Origin: Sphingobium cyanobacteriorum
Lineage (GTDB): Bacteria; Pseudomonadota; Alphaproteobacteria; Sphingomonadales; Sphingomonadaceae
DNA: 64,000 bases
NCBI RefSeq assembly: GCF_030580935.1
Contig: NZ_JAUQOM010000001.1
Location: 248,001-312,000 of the forward strand
Direction of reading: 5' to 3'
The notes below the pieces were generated by a model, which was given only the letters and a program-made list of their open reading frames with translations, was not told the DNA's origin and did not search any database. The position numbers and the translations under genes are program-made. Numbering within the stretch: position 1 is the first letter of the stretch; the number at the start of each line of letters is the position of its first letter. Shown here one piece after another: positions 55,454-64,000 of this stretch.

Positions 55454-55477
55454 CCCCCTCCCGTGAACGGGAGGGGG
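55454..55477. terminator. Bidirectional hairpin between convergent genes
   Basis: Perfect 10-bp stem CCCCCTCCCG/CGGGAGGGGG with loop TGAA, between the reductase stop (55367) and the RNA ligase-like stop (55532). No strong T-run follows. Confidence 0.65.
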
Positions 55478-55531
55478 AATAACGCCTGCCTCCGGTCGCT
55501 TCCCGACCATCCACATGTCCGCCCTCCGCCC

Positions 55532-56068
55532 CTACCCCCTGAACATCGCCTTCATCGCCAGTTCCCACGGCCCGCCACGATAATGCCAGGCAGCGAGGCC
55601 CGCGATCGCCAGCGGGCGGGGGCGGAAATCGGCGCGAAGCTGCGCCGCCAGCGCCCTGGCATCCTCCGGGGCGACCTTGTTCTGGACGGTGATGTGCAGG
55701 CGCGGCCGCGCCTGGTCCTGCGGAATCAGCAGGCCGGCAAAGGCGTCGGCAAGGTCGTCCCGCATCGCCATCAGGTCCGGGCTATCCACCCGGAACGCCA
55801 CCCCCCGCCCCAGCAGCATCACCTCGCTCAGCCGCGCCGCTGGCGGCGGGCCGGCGCACAGCCGCTTCAGCCGGGTCGCAATGTCGTCCAGTGATGACGG
55901 CGGCAGGTGATGGAACAGCGTCAGGTGCGCCGGAATGACGTTGCGTTCCGGCGGAAAATGCGCACGGCGCAGGCCGTCCGCCCAGGCGAAATCGGCCGCG
56001 CCCATCAACGCGCTGACGATGATCGGCGCACTCAACCGACGGGCTTTCGCGAACGCGCGATCAGGCAT
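55532..56068 (-). CDS. 2'-5' RNA ligase / cyclic phosphodiesterase family protein
   Basis: A 178-residue 2H phosphoesterase. The two HxT motifs are visible, PAHLTLFHHLPP near residue 48 and RLHITVQNKVAPE near residue 124; together they bind the 2',3'-cyclic phosphate. Members act on RNA ends or act as cyclic phosphodiesterases (ThpR-like). Length is normal. It stands alone on the minus strand and diverges from a small membrane protein gene. Confidence 0.87.
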   Translation of the reverse strand: MPDRAFAKARRLSAPIIVSALMGAADFAWADGLRRAHFPPERNVIPAHLTLFHHLPPSSLDDIATRLKRLCAGPPPAARLSEVMLLGRGVAFRVDSPDLMAMRDDLADAFAGLLIPQDQARPRLHITVQNKVAPEDARALAAQLRADFRPRPLAIAGLAAWHYRGGPWELAMKAMFRG

Positions 56069-56125
56069 AGGATGCGGTCATGACGGCCGCGCAACGGCGC
56101 GCCGGTCCAACGGGAGGGAGTCACC

Positions 56126-56548
56126 ATGCCGGCACCACGTTCCTTCATCCTCATCGCCATCCTGTTTCTGGTCTGGAACCTGATCGGGCTGGCATCCTTC
56201 GTCATGCAATATATGATGGACCTGACCGAACTGGCAAAAACCGATCCCTATACCGCCAGGATCTTTGCCGCCATGCCGGCCTGGCTCTGGCTGGTCTTTG
56301 CCGTCGCGGTGCTGGCCGGCACGACTGGCGCCATCGCGCTGCTGCTGCGCAAGCGGGTGGCCCTATCCTTGTTCCTGCTGTCGCTGATCGCCGTCGTGGT
56401 GCAGTTCGGCTACAGCTTCCTTGGCACTGACCTGATCGCGGTCAAGGGCGTGCCGGTCGCGACGGCCTTTCCGATTTTCATCTTCGTGATGGCGATCCTG
56501 CAATGGCGTTATGCGGCGGCGCAGGCGGCCAAGGGGATTTTGCGGTAA
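56126..56548 (+). CDS. Small four-helix membrane protein
   Basis: A 140-residue protein with four hydrophobic segments at about 7-28, 50-72, 78-96 and 108-128 (RSFILIAILFLVWNLIGLAS first). I do not know a function; similar sugar-transporter-like short membrane proteins are common in sphingomonads. GGGAGG stands 8 nt upstream of the ATG. A partial REP-like unit follows its stop. Confidence 0.75.
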   Translation: MPAPRSFILIAILFLVWNLIGLASFVMQYMMDLTELAKTDPYTARIFAAMPAWLWLVFAVAVLAGTTGAIALLLRKRVALSLFLLSLIAVVVQFGYSFLGTDLIAVKGVPVATAFPIFIFVMAILQWRYAAAQAAKGILR

Positions 56549-56592
56549 ACCTATACCGCGCATCAGTGGATTGCTCGCAATGACGGATGGCG

Positions 56593-57591
56593 TCAAAGCT
56601 CCCCGCGTGCGCGGCGGATTTCAAACCATTTGCGCACATTTTCATTATGCTGCTGATAGGTGTCGGCAAAGATGTGGCCGCCCTTCCCATCGGCGACGAA
56701 ATACAGCGCCCTGGTCCGCGCCGGGTGCAGCACGGCCAGGATCGAGAGGCGGCCCGGATTGGCGATCGGCCCCTTGGGCAGGCCGACCATGGCATAGGTG
56801 TTATAGTCGTTGACTGCCGCGATTTCGGACTTGCGGATGCGGCGGCCCAGCGGCTTGCCCTTGGTGATCGGGTAGATGATCGTCGGGTCCGCCTGCAACA
56901 TCATGTTGGTGCGCAGGCGATTGCCATAGACGCCCGCGACCATCGGCCGTTCGGCCGGGACGCCGGTTTCCTTCTCCACGATACTGGCGAGGATGATCGC
57001 CTCTCGCGGGGATTTGACCACCGTATCGGGCGCGCGATCGGCCCAGAGTTCAGCCAGCACCTTGTCCATCGCCGCCTGCATCCGCTTGAGCACGGCGGCG
57101 CGCGGCTCGCCCTTGTCGAAGGCGTAGCTGTCGGGCAGCACGCTGCCTTCTTCGGGCACCGGGATGGCGCCGGTCAACTGGTCGTTCGCCATCAGCCGCT
57201 CATAGACCAGGATCGAGGGCATGCCTTCGGGGATGGTGATGAGGCGGGTGAGCGTCTTGCCGCCCTGAAGGATGGAGAGGATGTCGCTGTTGCTGGCGCC
57301 GGCAGGGATGACGAATTCGCCCGCCTTGATTGACTTGCCCCCGCCAAAGACCTTGGCGCGGGTTAGAAAGGCGTCGGCCGACCGGACCGCGCCGGCTTGT
57401 TTGAGCAGCACGGCCGCGTCGGACAGGGTCGACCCTTCCGGCACGGTGATGCTGATGTCCTTGGTCGCCGGTCCCTGCTCGCTCCAGCCATGGACGAAGC
57501 GAAAGGCGACGAACGCCGCGACCGCCAGGCCGACGAGCAGGATGATGCCGGCGATGCGGCGTGCGGGGGTGGAGCGGGTCCGGCGAGCCAT
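56593..57591 (-). CDS. mltG: Endolytic transglycosylase MltG
   Basis: A 332-residue YceG/MltG protein, which cuts nascent peptidoglycan strands and helps set their length. N-terminal basic stretch and membrane anchor (RIAGIILLVGLAVAAFVAFR), LysM-like segment with FVIPAGASNSDILSILQGG, catalytic Glu in IILASIVEKETGVPAERP, QADPTIIYPITKG, YNTYAMVGLPKGPIANPG. The start at 57591 (MARRTRSTPARR) avoids 15 poorly conserved codons. It follows fabF on the same strand after a gap filled with hairpins. Confidence 0.94.
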   Translation of the reverse strand: MARRTRSTPARRIAGIILLVGLAVAAFVAFRFVHGWSEQGPATKDISITVPEGSTLSDAAVLLKQAGAVRSADAFLTRAKVFGGGKSIKAGEFVIPAGASNSDILSILQGGKTLTRLITIPEGMPSILVYERLMANDQLTGAIPVPEEGSVLPDSYAFDKGEPRAAVLKRMQAAMDKVLAELWADRAPDTVVKSPREAIILASIVEKETGVPAERPMVAGVYGNRLRTNMMLQADPTIIYPITKGKPLGRRIRKSEIAAVNDYNTYAMVGLPKGPIANPGRLSILAVLHPARTRALYFVADGKGGHIFADTYQQHNENVRKWFEIRRARGEL

Positions 57592-57728
57592 GCGTGTCAA
57601 TCCATCCCGTCTTGCGTGGCACCGTTCATAAATCATCCTCCCCTGGAAGGAGAGATGGCTGGCCGCAGGCCAGACGCTGGGGTGTCGCCCTCACGATAGC
57701 GGGACACCCCTCCACCACCAGCTTCGCT

Positions 57729-57780
57729 GGTTGAATGGAGTCACATGCCTCCATTCAACCCCCTCCCCTTGCAGGGGAGG
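57729..57780. terminator. Twin hairpins between fabF and mltG
   Basis: Two adjacent dyads. GGTTGAATGGAG/CTCCATTCAACC has a 12-bp stem and 8-nt loop (57729-57760). CCTCCCCT/AGGGGAGG has a 3-nt loop (57762-57780) and sits directly before the fabF stop. More GC-rich short repeats fill 57636-57728. They probably shape or end the fabF transcript, though they could also be REP-like elements. Confidence 0.6.
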
Positions 57781-57787
57781 ATCGTCT

Positions 57788-59047
57788 TCAGACCGCCTTC
57801 ATGATGAGCGAGGCGTTGGTGCCGCCGAAGCCGAACGAATTGTTCAGCACCGCGCGCACCTTGCGCTCCTTGGCGACGTGCGGGACCAGGTCCACGCCCT
57901 TGCAGCTTTCGCTCGGTTCATCGAGGTTAAGCGTCGGCGGGACGATCTGGTCGCGCATGGCGAGAATGCAGAAGATGCTTTCCACCGCGCCCGCGCCGCC
58001 CAGCAGATGGCCGATCGCCGACTTCGTCGAACTCATCGACATGGTGCTCAGATTGTCGCCGAACAGCCGCTTGACCGCGCCCAGTTCCAGCTCGTCGCCC
58101 AGCGGGGTCGATGTGCCATGGGCGTTCACATAGTCGATATCCTCAAGGCTGAGGCCCGACTTTTTGAGCGCCATCTGCATCGACCGGAAGCCACCCGATC
58201 CTTCGGGATGGGGCGCGGTGACATGATAGGCGTCACCCGACAAGCCATAGCCGATCACTTCGGCATAGATTTTCGCGCCACGCTTCTTGGCGTGCTCATA
58301 TTCTTCCAGCACGACCACGCCCGCGCCTTCGCCCATGACGAAGCCGTCGCGGTTCACGTCATAGGGGCGGCTCGCCTTTTCCGGCGTGTCGTTGAAGCCG
58401 GTCGACAGCGCCCGCGCCTGGGCAAAGCCGGCAATGCCGATCGGGCAGATCGCGCTTTCCGCGCCGCCCGCCAGCATCACGTCAGCGTCGTCCATCGCGA
58501 TCATGCGCGCGGCGTCGCCAATCGAATGGGCGCCGGTCGAACAGGCGGTGACGACCGCATGGTTCGGCCCCATCAGACCATATTTGATCGACACCTGGCC
58601 GGAGATCAGGTTGATCAGGCGACCATGGACGAAGTGCGGCGACACGCGGCTTGGCCCCTTGGTCGCCAGCACCAGCGATTCGCTCTCGATGCCCGGCAGG
58701 CCGCCGATGCCCGACCCGATCGAGCAGCCGGCGCGCAGCCGCTCCTCCTCGGTCATATTGTCCAGCCCTGCGTCGCGCAGCGCTTCGCTGGCGGCGGAAA
58801 TGCCGTAAACGATGAAGGGATCGACCTGACGCTGGATCTTGTGATCGACGTCGAGGCTGGCGTCATAGCCATATTCATGGTCTTTGGGCTTCACTTCGCA
58901 AGCGATACGGCACTTATATTCGCTGGCATCGAAACGCTGGATCGTCGCCGCGCCCGATTTGGAAGCGATGATGTTTTTCCAGCTTGTTTCGACATTCCCG
59001 CCCAACGGGCTGACCATCCCAAGGCCGGTGACGACAACACGACGCAT
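57788..59047 (-). CDS. fabF: 3-oxoacyl-ACP synthase II (KAS II)
   Basis: A 419-residue condensing enzyme that elongates acyl-ACP with malonyl-ACP. The start VVTGLGMVSPLGGN, active-site Cys in VVTACSTGAHSIGDA, and the two catalytic histidines in YVNAHGTSTPLGD and KSAIGHLLGGAGAVES are present. Length is normal. It lies downstream of acpP, the usual bacterial order, with a terminator-like hairpin between them that would lower fabF relative to acpP. Confidence 0.97.
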   Translation of the reverse strand: MRRVVVTGLGMVSPLGGNVETSWKNIIASKSGAATIQRFDASEYKCRIACEVKPKDHEYGYDASLDVDHKIQRQVDPFIVYGISAASEALRDAGLDNMTEEERLRAGCSIGSGIGGLPGIESESLVLATKGPSRVSPHFVHGRLINLISGQVSIKYGLMGPNHAVVTACSTGAHSIGDAARMIAMDDADVMLAGGAESAICPIGIAGFAQARALSTGFNDTPEKASRPYDVNRDGFVMGEGAGVVVLEEYEHAKKRGAKIYAEVIGYGLSGDAYHVTAPHPEGSGGFRSMQMALKKSGLSLEDIDYVNAHGTSTPLGDELELGAVKRLFGDNLSTMSMSSTKSAIGHLLGGAGAVESIFCILAMRDQIVPPTLNLDEPSESCKGVDLVPHVAKERKVRAVLNNSFGFGGTNASLIMKAV

Positions 59048-59128
59048 ATCCTGGCTCCGAATTACCTATGGGCTTCGGCCGCCCATATAGCCATTGCAAA
59101 CGCGCTTGTGAACGGCGCGCCAGATACG

Positions 59129-59169
59129 AAAAGGCTCCCCGCACTCCGGGTTCACCGGACAGGAGGAGC
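59129..59169 (-). terminator. Rho-independent terminator after acpP
   Basis: Read on the minus strand, GGCTCC and GGAGCC pair around a loop that has its own small stem (CCGG..CCGG), and the second arm is followed by TTTT. It lies between acpP and fabF, so most acpP transcripts should end here, in keeping with the high demand for ACP. Confidence 0.7.
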
Positions 59170-59225
59170 CGTTTCTTGAACGCAAGGGCGGCCCGGCCCG
59201 GATGGGACCAAGGCCAAAAAACGCC

Positions 59226-59459
59226 TTACTGCTTGCTGTCGATATAGTCGATCGCGTCCTTGACGGTGGCGATCTTCTCGGCAGCATCGTCGGGGATTTC
59301 GACGCCGAATTCTTCTTCGAACGCCATCACCAGTTCAACGATGTCCAGGCTGTCAGCGCCCAGATCGTCGATGAAGCTGGCGTCCTCGGTCACCTTCTCG
59401 GCTTCAACGCCCAGATGCTCGACGACGATTTTCTTTACGCGATCCGCGGTCTCACTCAT
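59226..59459 (-). CDS. acpP: Acyl carrier protein
   Basis: A 77-residue acidic protein with the phosphopantetheine site [20 protein letters not shown] (Ser in DSL). It carries the growing acyl chain for FabD, FabG and FabF, all encoded nearby. AAGAAGGACC is a strong ribosome site. Length and composition are textbook. Confidence 0.98.
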   Translation of the reverse strand: MSETADRVKKIVVEHLGVEAEKVTEDASFIDDLGADSLDIVELVMAFEEEFGVEIPDDAAEKIATVKDAIDYIDSKQ

Positions 59460-59666
59460 GAGTGGTCCTTCTTGACTGGTATCGTTGGTGGTTGTGAATA
59501 ACCGTTAAGGCAATGCCCTAGAGCCAAGCCCCGATAGAGGCAAGAGGGAAGGCCGCCAAGCCCCCACATTCACCCGTAGCCACGATCCGGCAACAAAATC
59601 GCGCCCCAATGGTCCGATAACCGTCTATTTACCAAAATTTCAGCGGCTTTGTGCCAGGGAAGCAGC

Positions 59667-60908
59667 ATGGCGTCCCTCCCCTCCCCAGATTCTTTCGTCA
59701 CCCGTGCGCGCGTTCGCTTGACCGCGATGCTGGTGCTGGCAGCGACCATCATCGGCCTGACCTATCTGGTCGCGACCGCCCATGGCACGGTGGATTCGCT
59801 GGGACGGCCGCTGGGCACCGACTTTTCCAACGTGTGGACGGCAGGATGGATGGCCGATCATGGCCGCGCGCCAGAGGCGTGGGACTGGCCGACCCAGCAT
59901 GCGGTGCAGAAGCAGATCCATCACGACCCGGCCATTCCCTTCTATGGCTGGCACTATCCCCCGCCCTTCCTGATCATCGCGACGCTGCTGGCGCAATTTC
60001 CCTATGTCGCCGCGCTGCTGATCTGGCAGGGGATGACGCTGGCGCTGACACTGTGCCTAGTGCGGCGCATCCTGCCGGACGATCGTGACGCGCTGATCGT
60101 GGCGCTGGGTGCGCCGGTGGTGCTGGTGTGCCTGGGCCATGGCCAGAACGCCTTCCTGACGGCCAGCCTGCTGGGCGCCGGGATGCTGCTGCTCGACCGG
60201 CGGCCGTGGATCGCGGGGATGCTGCTGGGCGCGCTGGTCTATAAGCCGCAATTTGCGGTGCTGATCCCGGTGCTGATCCTGGCGCGGGGCAATTGGCGGG
60301 CGTTCGTGGCGGCGGGGGGCACGGTCAGCGCGCTCTGCCTGCTGACGCTGGCGATCTGGGGCTGGCCGGTGTGGCAGGCGTTCATCGATTCCCTGCCGCT
60401 GACCCGGCACATCATCATCGAAGCCGGCGCGACCGGCTGGGAAAAGATACAAAGCCCCTTTGCCGCGATCCGCCAATGGGGCGGGTCTATCCCGCTGGCC
60501 TATGGCGTGCAGGGCTTCGTCGCGGCGATGGCCATCGCGGCGGCGGCGGTTGCGGCCCGGCGCGGAGCGATGGCGGTGCGCGGCGCGGCCGCCCTGAGCG
60601 CCGCGCTGCTCTGCACCCCCTATGTGCTGGATTATGATTTCGTCCTGCTGGGCGTCGCCATCGCCTTCATGGCGGCCGACATGCGCCAGCGCGGCGCGCT
60701 GGCATGGGAACCGACATGGCTCGCTTATGCCTGGATCGCGCCGCTGTTCGGCCGGGCCCTGTCGGAACTGACCCATGTGCCGGTCAACCTGATCGCGGCC
60801 ATCGCCGTGCTGGCGCTGGCGATCCGGCGCGCCATCCTGCTGGACGGCGCGCTCAGCGGCTTCAGATCATCGCCATGCCGCCATTCACATGCAGCGTCTG
60901 GCCGGTGA
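59667..60908 (+). CDS. GT87-like membrane glycosyltransferase (DUF2029)
   Basis: A 413-residue protein with about ten hydrophobic segments, the first at RLTAMLVLAATIIGLTYLVA. Motifs GTDFSNVWTAGWMADHG and FYGWHYPPPFLIIATL early, and GALVYKPQFAVLIPVLI in the middle, match the DUF2029/GT87 family, which uses polyprenyl-phosphate sugars for cell-envelope glycans. The ATG at 59667 has GGAAG upstream. Its 3' end overlaps the convergent fabG by 47 bp; the last 15 residues (RSSPCRHSHAASGR) are therefore antisense to fabG and probably dispensable. Confidence 0.82.
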   Translation: MASLPSPDSFVTRARVRLTAMLVLAATIIGLTYLVATAHGTVDSLGRPLGTDFSNVWTAGWMADHGRAPEAWDWPTQHAVQKQIHHDPAIPFYGWHYPPPFLIIATLLAQFPYVAALLIWQGMTLALTLCLVRRILPDDRDALIVALGAPVVLVCLGHGQNAFLTASLLGAGMLLLDRRPWIAGMLLGALVYKPQFAVLIPVLILARGNWRAFVAAGGTVSALCLLTLAIWGWPVWQAFIDSLPLTRHIIIEAGATGWEKIQSPFAAIRQWGGSIPLAYGVQGFVAAMAIAAAAVAARRGAMAVRGAAALSAALLCTPYVLDYDFVLLGVAIAFMAADMRQRGALAWEPTWLAYAWIAPLFGRALSELTHVPVNLIAAIAVLALAIRRAILLDGALSGFRSSPCRHSHAASGR

Positions 60909-61602
60909 CATAGCCCGCCTCCCTGCTCGCCAGATAGACGACCGCCGCGCCGATATCATCGCCGCTGCCCAGGTCGCCGGCCGGAATCTTCGTCAGGATC
61001 GCGCCCTTCTGCGTGTCGTTCAGCGCATCGGTCATGGCCGAACGGATGAAGCCCGGTGCAACGCAGTTGACGGTGATGCCCCGGCTGGCGAGTTCCTGGC
61101 CAAGGCTCTTGGACATGCCGATGATGCCCGCCTTCGACGCGCAATAATTGGCCTGGCCGGGGTTGCCGGTGACGCCCACGACCGACGTGATCGAGATGAT
61201 GCGGCCGAAGCGCGCCTTCATCATCGGCTTGGCCGCGGCGCGGACCAGGCGGAAGGCGGCCTCCAGATTGACCTGGATCACCTGGCTCCATTCCTCGTCC
61301 TTCATGCGCAGGATCAAATTGTCGCGGGTGATGCCGGCATTGTTGACCAGGATGTCCAGCCGCCCGCCCAGCGCCTCCACCGCCTGCGGCACCAGCGCGT
61401 CGACGGAGGCCGGATCGGACAGGTTGCAGACGACCGTCTTGTGATCGCCGCCCAGTTCGGCCCCGAAGGCCGCCAACTTCTCCGCATTGCTGCCCGAAAG
61501 CGCGAGCGTCGCCCCTTGCGCCGCGAGCGACCGGGCGATCGACGACCCGATCCCCCCCGAAGCGCCCGTCACCAGCGCGGTCATGCCTGTTAGGTCGAAC
61601 AT
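60862..61602 (-). CDS. fabG: 3-oxoacyl-ACP reductase
   Basis: A 246-residue SDR reducing 3-ketoacyl-ACP with NADPH. ALVTGASGGIGSSIARSLAA, VNNAGITRDNLILRMKDEEW, ISITSVVGVTGNPGQANYCA with the YCASK catalytic pair, and GQTLHVNGGMAMI at the end. The ATG at 61602 has AAGGA 7 nt upstream. It is immediately downstream of fabD, with one REP-like unit in the 60-bp gap. Confidence 0.96.
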   Translation of the reverse strand: MFDLTGMTALVTGASGGIGSSIARSLAAQGATLALSGSNAEKLAAFGAELGGDHKTVVCNLSDPASVDALVPQAVEALGGRLDILVNNAGITRDNLILRMKDEEWSQVIQVNLEAAFRLVRAAAKPMMKARFGRIISITSVVGVTGNPGQANYCASKAGIIGMSKSLGQELASRGITVNCVAPGFIRSAMTDALNDTQKGAILTKIPAGDLGSGDDIGAAVVYLASREAGYVTGQTLHVNGGMAMI

Positions 61603-61628
61603 GGATAGTCCTTTCATCCAATCTGTTC

Positions 61629-61653
61629 GTCATCCGCGCAAAGGCGGGATGAC
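61629..61653. repeat. Single REP-like unit between fabD and fabG
   Basis: GTCATCCGCGCAAAGGCGGGATGAC (25 bp, given here as arms GTCATCC-CGC and GGCGGGATGAC) folds into a short hairpin and belongs to the same family as the pair at 3578-3665. Confidence 0.7.
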
Positions 61654-61662
61654 AGAAGAAGT

Positions 61663-62601
61663 TCAAAAAGCCGCCAGCGCAGCTTCGATATCGTCCATCG
61701 TCACGATGCTGCGCACGGTGGCGTCAGGGGCGATGCGCTTGACCATGGGGCCGAGCACCTTGCCGCCCAGTTCGACGAATTCGGTGACGCCCGCGTCCCA
61801 CATGGCGGCGACGGATTCGCGCCAGCGCACGCGGCCCGTCACCTGCTCGACCAGCCGTGCCTTGATCTCCTCCGCATCGGCGATCGGCGCGGCAAGCACA
61901 TTGGCATAGACCGGCAGCAGCGGCGCGCTCAGTGCCGCGTCCGCCAGCGCCTGCGCCATCGCATCGGCGGCGGGCTGCATCAGTTCGCAATGGAAGGGCG
62001 CAGAGACGGGCAGCAGCACGCCACGCTTGATGCCATGGTCCTTGACCATCGCCACCGCCCGCTCGATCGCGCCGCGATGGCCGGAAATCACCACCTGCGA
62101 GGGATCATTGTCGTTGGCGACGGCGCAGACTTCGCCCTGCGCCGCCGCGTCGGCCAGCGCCTGCGCCTTGTCGATATCCGCGCCCAGCAGCGCCGCCATC
62201 GCGCCCTCGCCCACCGGCACCGCCGCCTGCATCGCCTGCCCGCGCAGTTTGAGCAGGTGCGCAGTGGTCGTGATGTCGAACGCCTCCACCGCGCAGAGCG
62301 CGCTATATTCGCCCAGGCTGTGGCCGGCGACATAATCGCCCTTGTCGGCGAGCGAGAAGCTCCCTTCCTTCTGCATCACCCGCAACGTCGCGATGGCGTT
62401 CGCCATGATTGCAGGCTGGGCATTTTCGGTCAGGGTCAGGTCGCTGTCCGGTCCTTCCACCATGATGCGGAACAAATTTTGTTTCAGCGCGTCATCCACC
62501 TCCTGAAACAGTTCCCGCGCCGCGGGGCTGGCGTCGGCCAGCGCCTTGCCCATGCCGACCGACTGGCTGCCCTGCCCCGGAAAAAGAAATGCCCGCATCA
62601 T
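61663..62601 (-). CDS. fabD: Malonyl-CoA:ACP transacylase
   Basis: A 312-residue acyltransferase: MRAFLFPGQGSQSVGMGKAL at the start, nucleophile Ser in YVAGHSLGEYSALCAV, catalytic His in SAPFHCELMQPAADAM. It loads malonate on ACP. The start may be either of two adjacent ATGs. It is first in a fabD-fabG unit; the 180-bp gap upstream is shared with a divergent efflux gene. Confidence 0.97.
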   Translation of the reverse strand: MMRAFLFPGQGSQSVGMGKALADASPAARELFQEVDDALKQNLFRIMVEGPDSDLTLTENAQPAIMANAIATLRVMQKEGSFSLADKGDYVAGHSLGEYSALCAVEAFDITTTAHLLKLRGQAMQAAVPVGEGAMAALLGADIDKAQALADAAAQGEVCAVANDNDPSQVVISGHRGAIERAVAMVKDHGIKRGVLLPVSAPFHCELMQPAADAMAQALADAALSAPLLPVYANVLAAPIADAEEIKARLVEQVTGRVRWRESVAAMWDAGVTEFVELGGKVLGPMVKRIAPDATVRSIVTMDDIEAALAAF

Positions 62602-62779
62602 CCAACTCCAAACCCGCGCGCGTGCCGAAAAGCGCTGAAATCCAAAACCGTTACACTTTGAGACATAAATGTCATTGAGACGTACATATCCCTGCGGCAG
62701 TCAGGAACGGCACGCCCGCCGACCTGTCATGGGCCGGCGCGTGGCGGCCCCTTTAACGATGACGGAGTGCAAGGAAAAG

Positions 62780-64000
62780 GTGCGATATCGCATTGCCTGG
62801 ATCAGCGGGACGGCGCTACTGCTTTCCGCCTGCGCCGCCGGTCCCGATTATCGTGCGCCGCAGGCGGCATCGCTGGGGGTGCCGGCAGCCTACAGCCAGG
62901 CCGGCGTCGGGGACGGCGCGGCGTTGAACGACGCCGATCTGGCGCTATGGTGGACCCGCCTCAACGATCCTGCGCTGAGTGGGCTGATCGATGCGGCGGT
63001 CGCCAACAATCTCGACATCGTGCAGGCGCAGGCGCGCCTGCGGCAGGCGCGCGAAAGCCTGCGCCAGGCCAATGCCAGCTTCCTGCCGCAGGTGAGCGGA
63101 TCGGGCAGCGGCGGCAAAAATTATCGCAGCCAGGCCGGCGGCACGCGCGTCGACAGCAATGGCAATGTCATCAGCACCGGCGCCAGCAACTGGTCGAGCA
63201 GCTATTCGGCCAGCGCATCGGCGAGCTGGCAGGTCGACCTGTTCGGCGAATTGTCCCGCACGGCGGAGGCGGCGCGCGCGGACCTGAGCGCATCGGGCTA
63301 TGACCTTGCCACCGTGCGGATGACGATCATTTCCGAACTGGTCAGCAATTATGTGCAGGCGCGGCTGGCGCAGGAACAAATCGCCATCGCGCGGCAGACG
63401 CAGGCGATCCAGCAGGACAATTACAATATCGCCAACTGGCGTTTGCAGGCCGGTCTGGTGTCGTCGCTGGACGAACAGCAGGCAAAGGCGCAACTGGCCC
63501 AGACCAATGCCAGCCTGCCCCAGTTGGAGGCGAGCCTGCGCGGCAGCCTCAATCGCATCGCCGTGCTGACCGGGCAGGCGCCAGGCGCCGCGACCCGCGC
63601 GCTCGAAACGCCAGCGCCGATCCCCACGGCATCGACCGCGATCGCAACCGGCATTCCCGCCGACACGCTGCGCCAGCGGCCGGACGTGCGCAGCGCCGAG
63701 CGGGCGCTGGCCGCCGCCACCGCCCGGATCGGCGTCGCCCAGGCGCAGCTTTATCCCTCGCTCAGCATCAGCGGCAATATCGGCACCACGTCCAACGCCT
63801 TGCGCGACCTGTTCAGCCTGATCACCGGCGGCGTGTTCGCCAATGTGGCGCAGACGATCTTCGACGGCGGCCGGCTGCAATCGCAGGTGCGTGCGCAAAA
63901 GGCGGCGACCGACGCCGCCTTCGCGGCCTACAAGCAGAGCGTGCTGGGTGCGCTGGAGGATGTGGAGAACGCCATGGCGTCCCTTACCAGCGCCCGGCTG
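62780..64000 (+). CDS. NodT-family outer-membrane efflux lipoprotein, 3' end outside window
   Basis: At least 407 codons, open to the window edge. N-terminal lipobox signal (RIAWISGTALLLSACAAGPD), then two OEP repeats of long helices and beta strands: WWTRLNDPALSGLIDAAVAN, SWQVDLFGELSRTAEAARA, IPADTLRQRPDVRSAERALA, QLYPSLSISGNIG. This is the TolC-like channel of an RND or MFS tripartite pump. I prefer the GTG at 62780 (AAGGAAAA site, short lipoprotein leader) over the ATG at 62759. Pump partners should follow beyond the window. Confidence 0.92.
   Translation, partial: MRYRIAWISGTALLLSACAAGPDYRAPQAASLGVPAAYSQAGVGDGAALNDADLALWWTRLNDPALSGLIDAAVANNLDIVQAQARLRQARESLRQANASFLPQVSGSGSGGKNYRSQAGGTRVDSNGNVISTGASNWSSSYSASASASWQVDLFGELSRTAEAARADLSASGYDLATVRMTIISELVSNYVQARLAQEQIAIARQTQAIQQDNYNIANWRLQAGLVSSLDEQQAKAQLAQTNASLPQLEASLRGSLNRIAVLTGQAPGAATRALETPAPIPTASTAIATGIPADTLRQRPDVRSAERALAAATARIGVAQAQLYPSLSISGNIGTTSNALRDLFSLITGGVFANVAQTIFDGGRLQSQVRAQKAATDAAFAAYKQSVLGALEDVENAMASLTSARL

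Noticed and set aside
53901..55568. A 555-codon minus-strand frame over the ferredoxin reductase
   Set aside because: Shadow frame opposite a well-defined FAD reductase.

Overview
The window looks like the chromosome of a sphingomonad (Alphaproteobacteria, Sphingomonadaceae; Sphingobium or Novosphingobium-like, which is an inference). The host genes are GC-rich. They include a large NAD-type glutamate dehydrogenase next to a PAS_5 protein, a fabD-fabG / acpP-fabF-mltG block, and an Anbu / alpha-E / ATP-grasp operon, all with alphaproteobacterial-looking sequences. Several accessory stretches have visibly lower GC, and broken recombinase genes mark them as transferred DNA.

Layout. 0-5.1 kb (minus strand): start of leuB, recO, then a four-gene operon reading ATP-grasp, alpha-E, transglutaminase, Anbu. 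5.4 kb: tRNA-Met with a decayed tyrosine integrase beside it. 6.2-11.5 kb: a sulfide/persulfide detoxification locus (BigR-like repressor and peroxiredoxin, divergent from persulfide dioxygenase, two YeeE/YedE half-transporters, a DUF442-SQR fusion and a TauE exporter) with a palindromic operator between the arms. 11.5-32.4 kb: a composite, decaying island bounded by a tRNA-Thr 3'-half duplicate at 12.8 kb and the intact tRNA-Thr at 32.4 kb. It carries a Sec-exported RHS toxin operon with displaced toxin tips and immunity genes, a second integrase broken by one TGA, a phage-type ATPase, an IS3-family element and a set of lipoprotein or secreted genes. 32.6-38.9 kb: PAS_5 protein and NAD-glutamate dehydrogenase. 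39-40.4 kb: a third integrase remnant and a 3'-half copy of the tRNA-Met.

40.7-50.2 kb is a catabolic cluster: TetR regulator, SnoaL-like protein, two SDR dehydrogenases, a cytochrome P450, a crotonase resembling 6-oxocamphor hydrolase, a molybdopterin oxidoreductase, a DUF1330 protein and an Old Yellow Enzyme homologue. A ferredoxin reductase lies at 54 kb. The set suggests oxidation of a cyclic terpenoid or steroid-like ketone to a beta-diketone followed by retro-Claisen C-C cleavage; the substrate is unknown. 50.5-54 kb holds hscC and a divergent J-domain membrane protein. 55.5-64 kb is housekeeping: an RNA ligase-like phosphoesterase, mltG, fabF, acpP, a GT87-type glycosyltransferase, fabG, fabD, and the start of a NodT-type efflux lipoprotein cut by the window edge.

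The points most worth pursuing are the two-protein RHS system with its displaced deaminase tip, the 39-bp tRNA-Met repeat that brackets 35 kb, and the OCH-like / P450 cluster.
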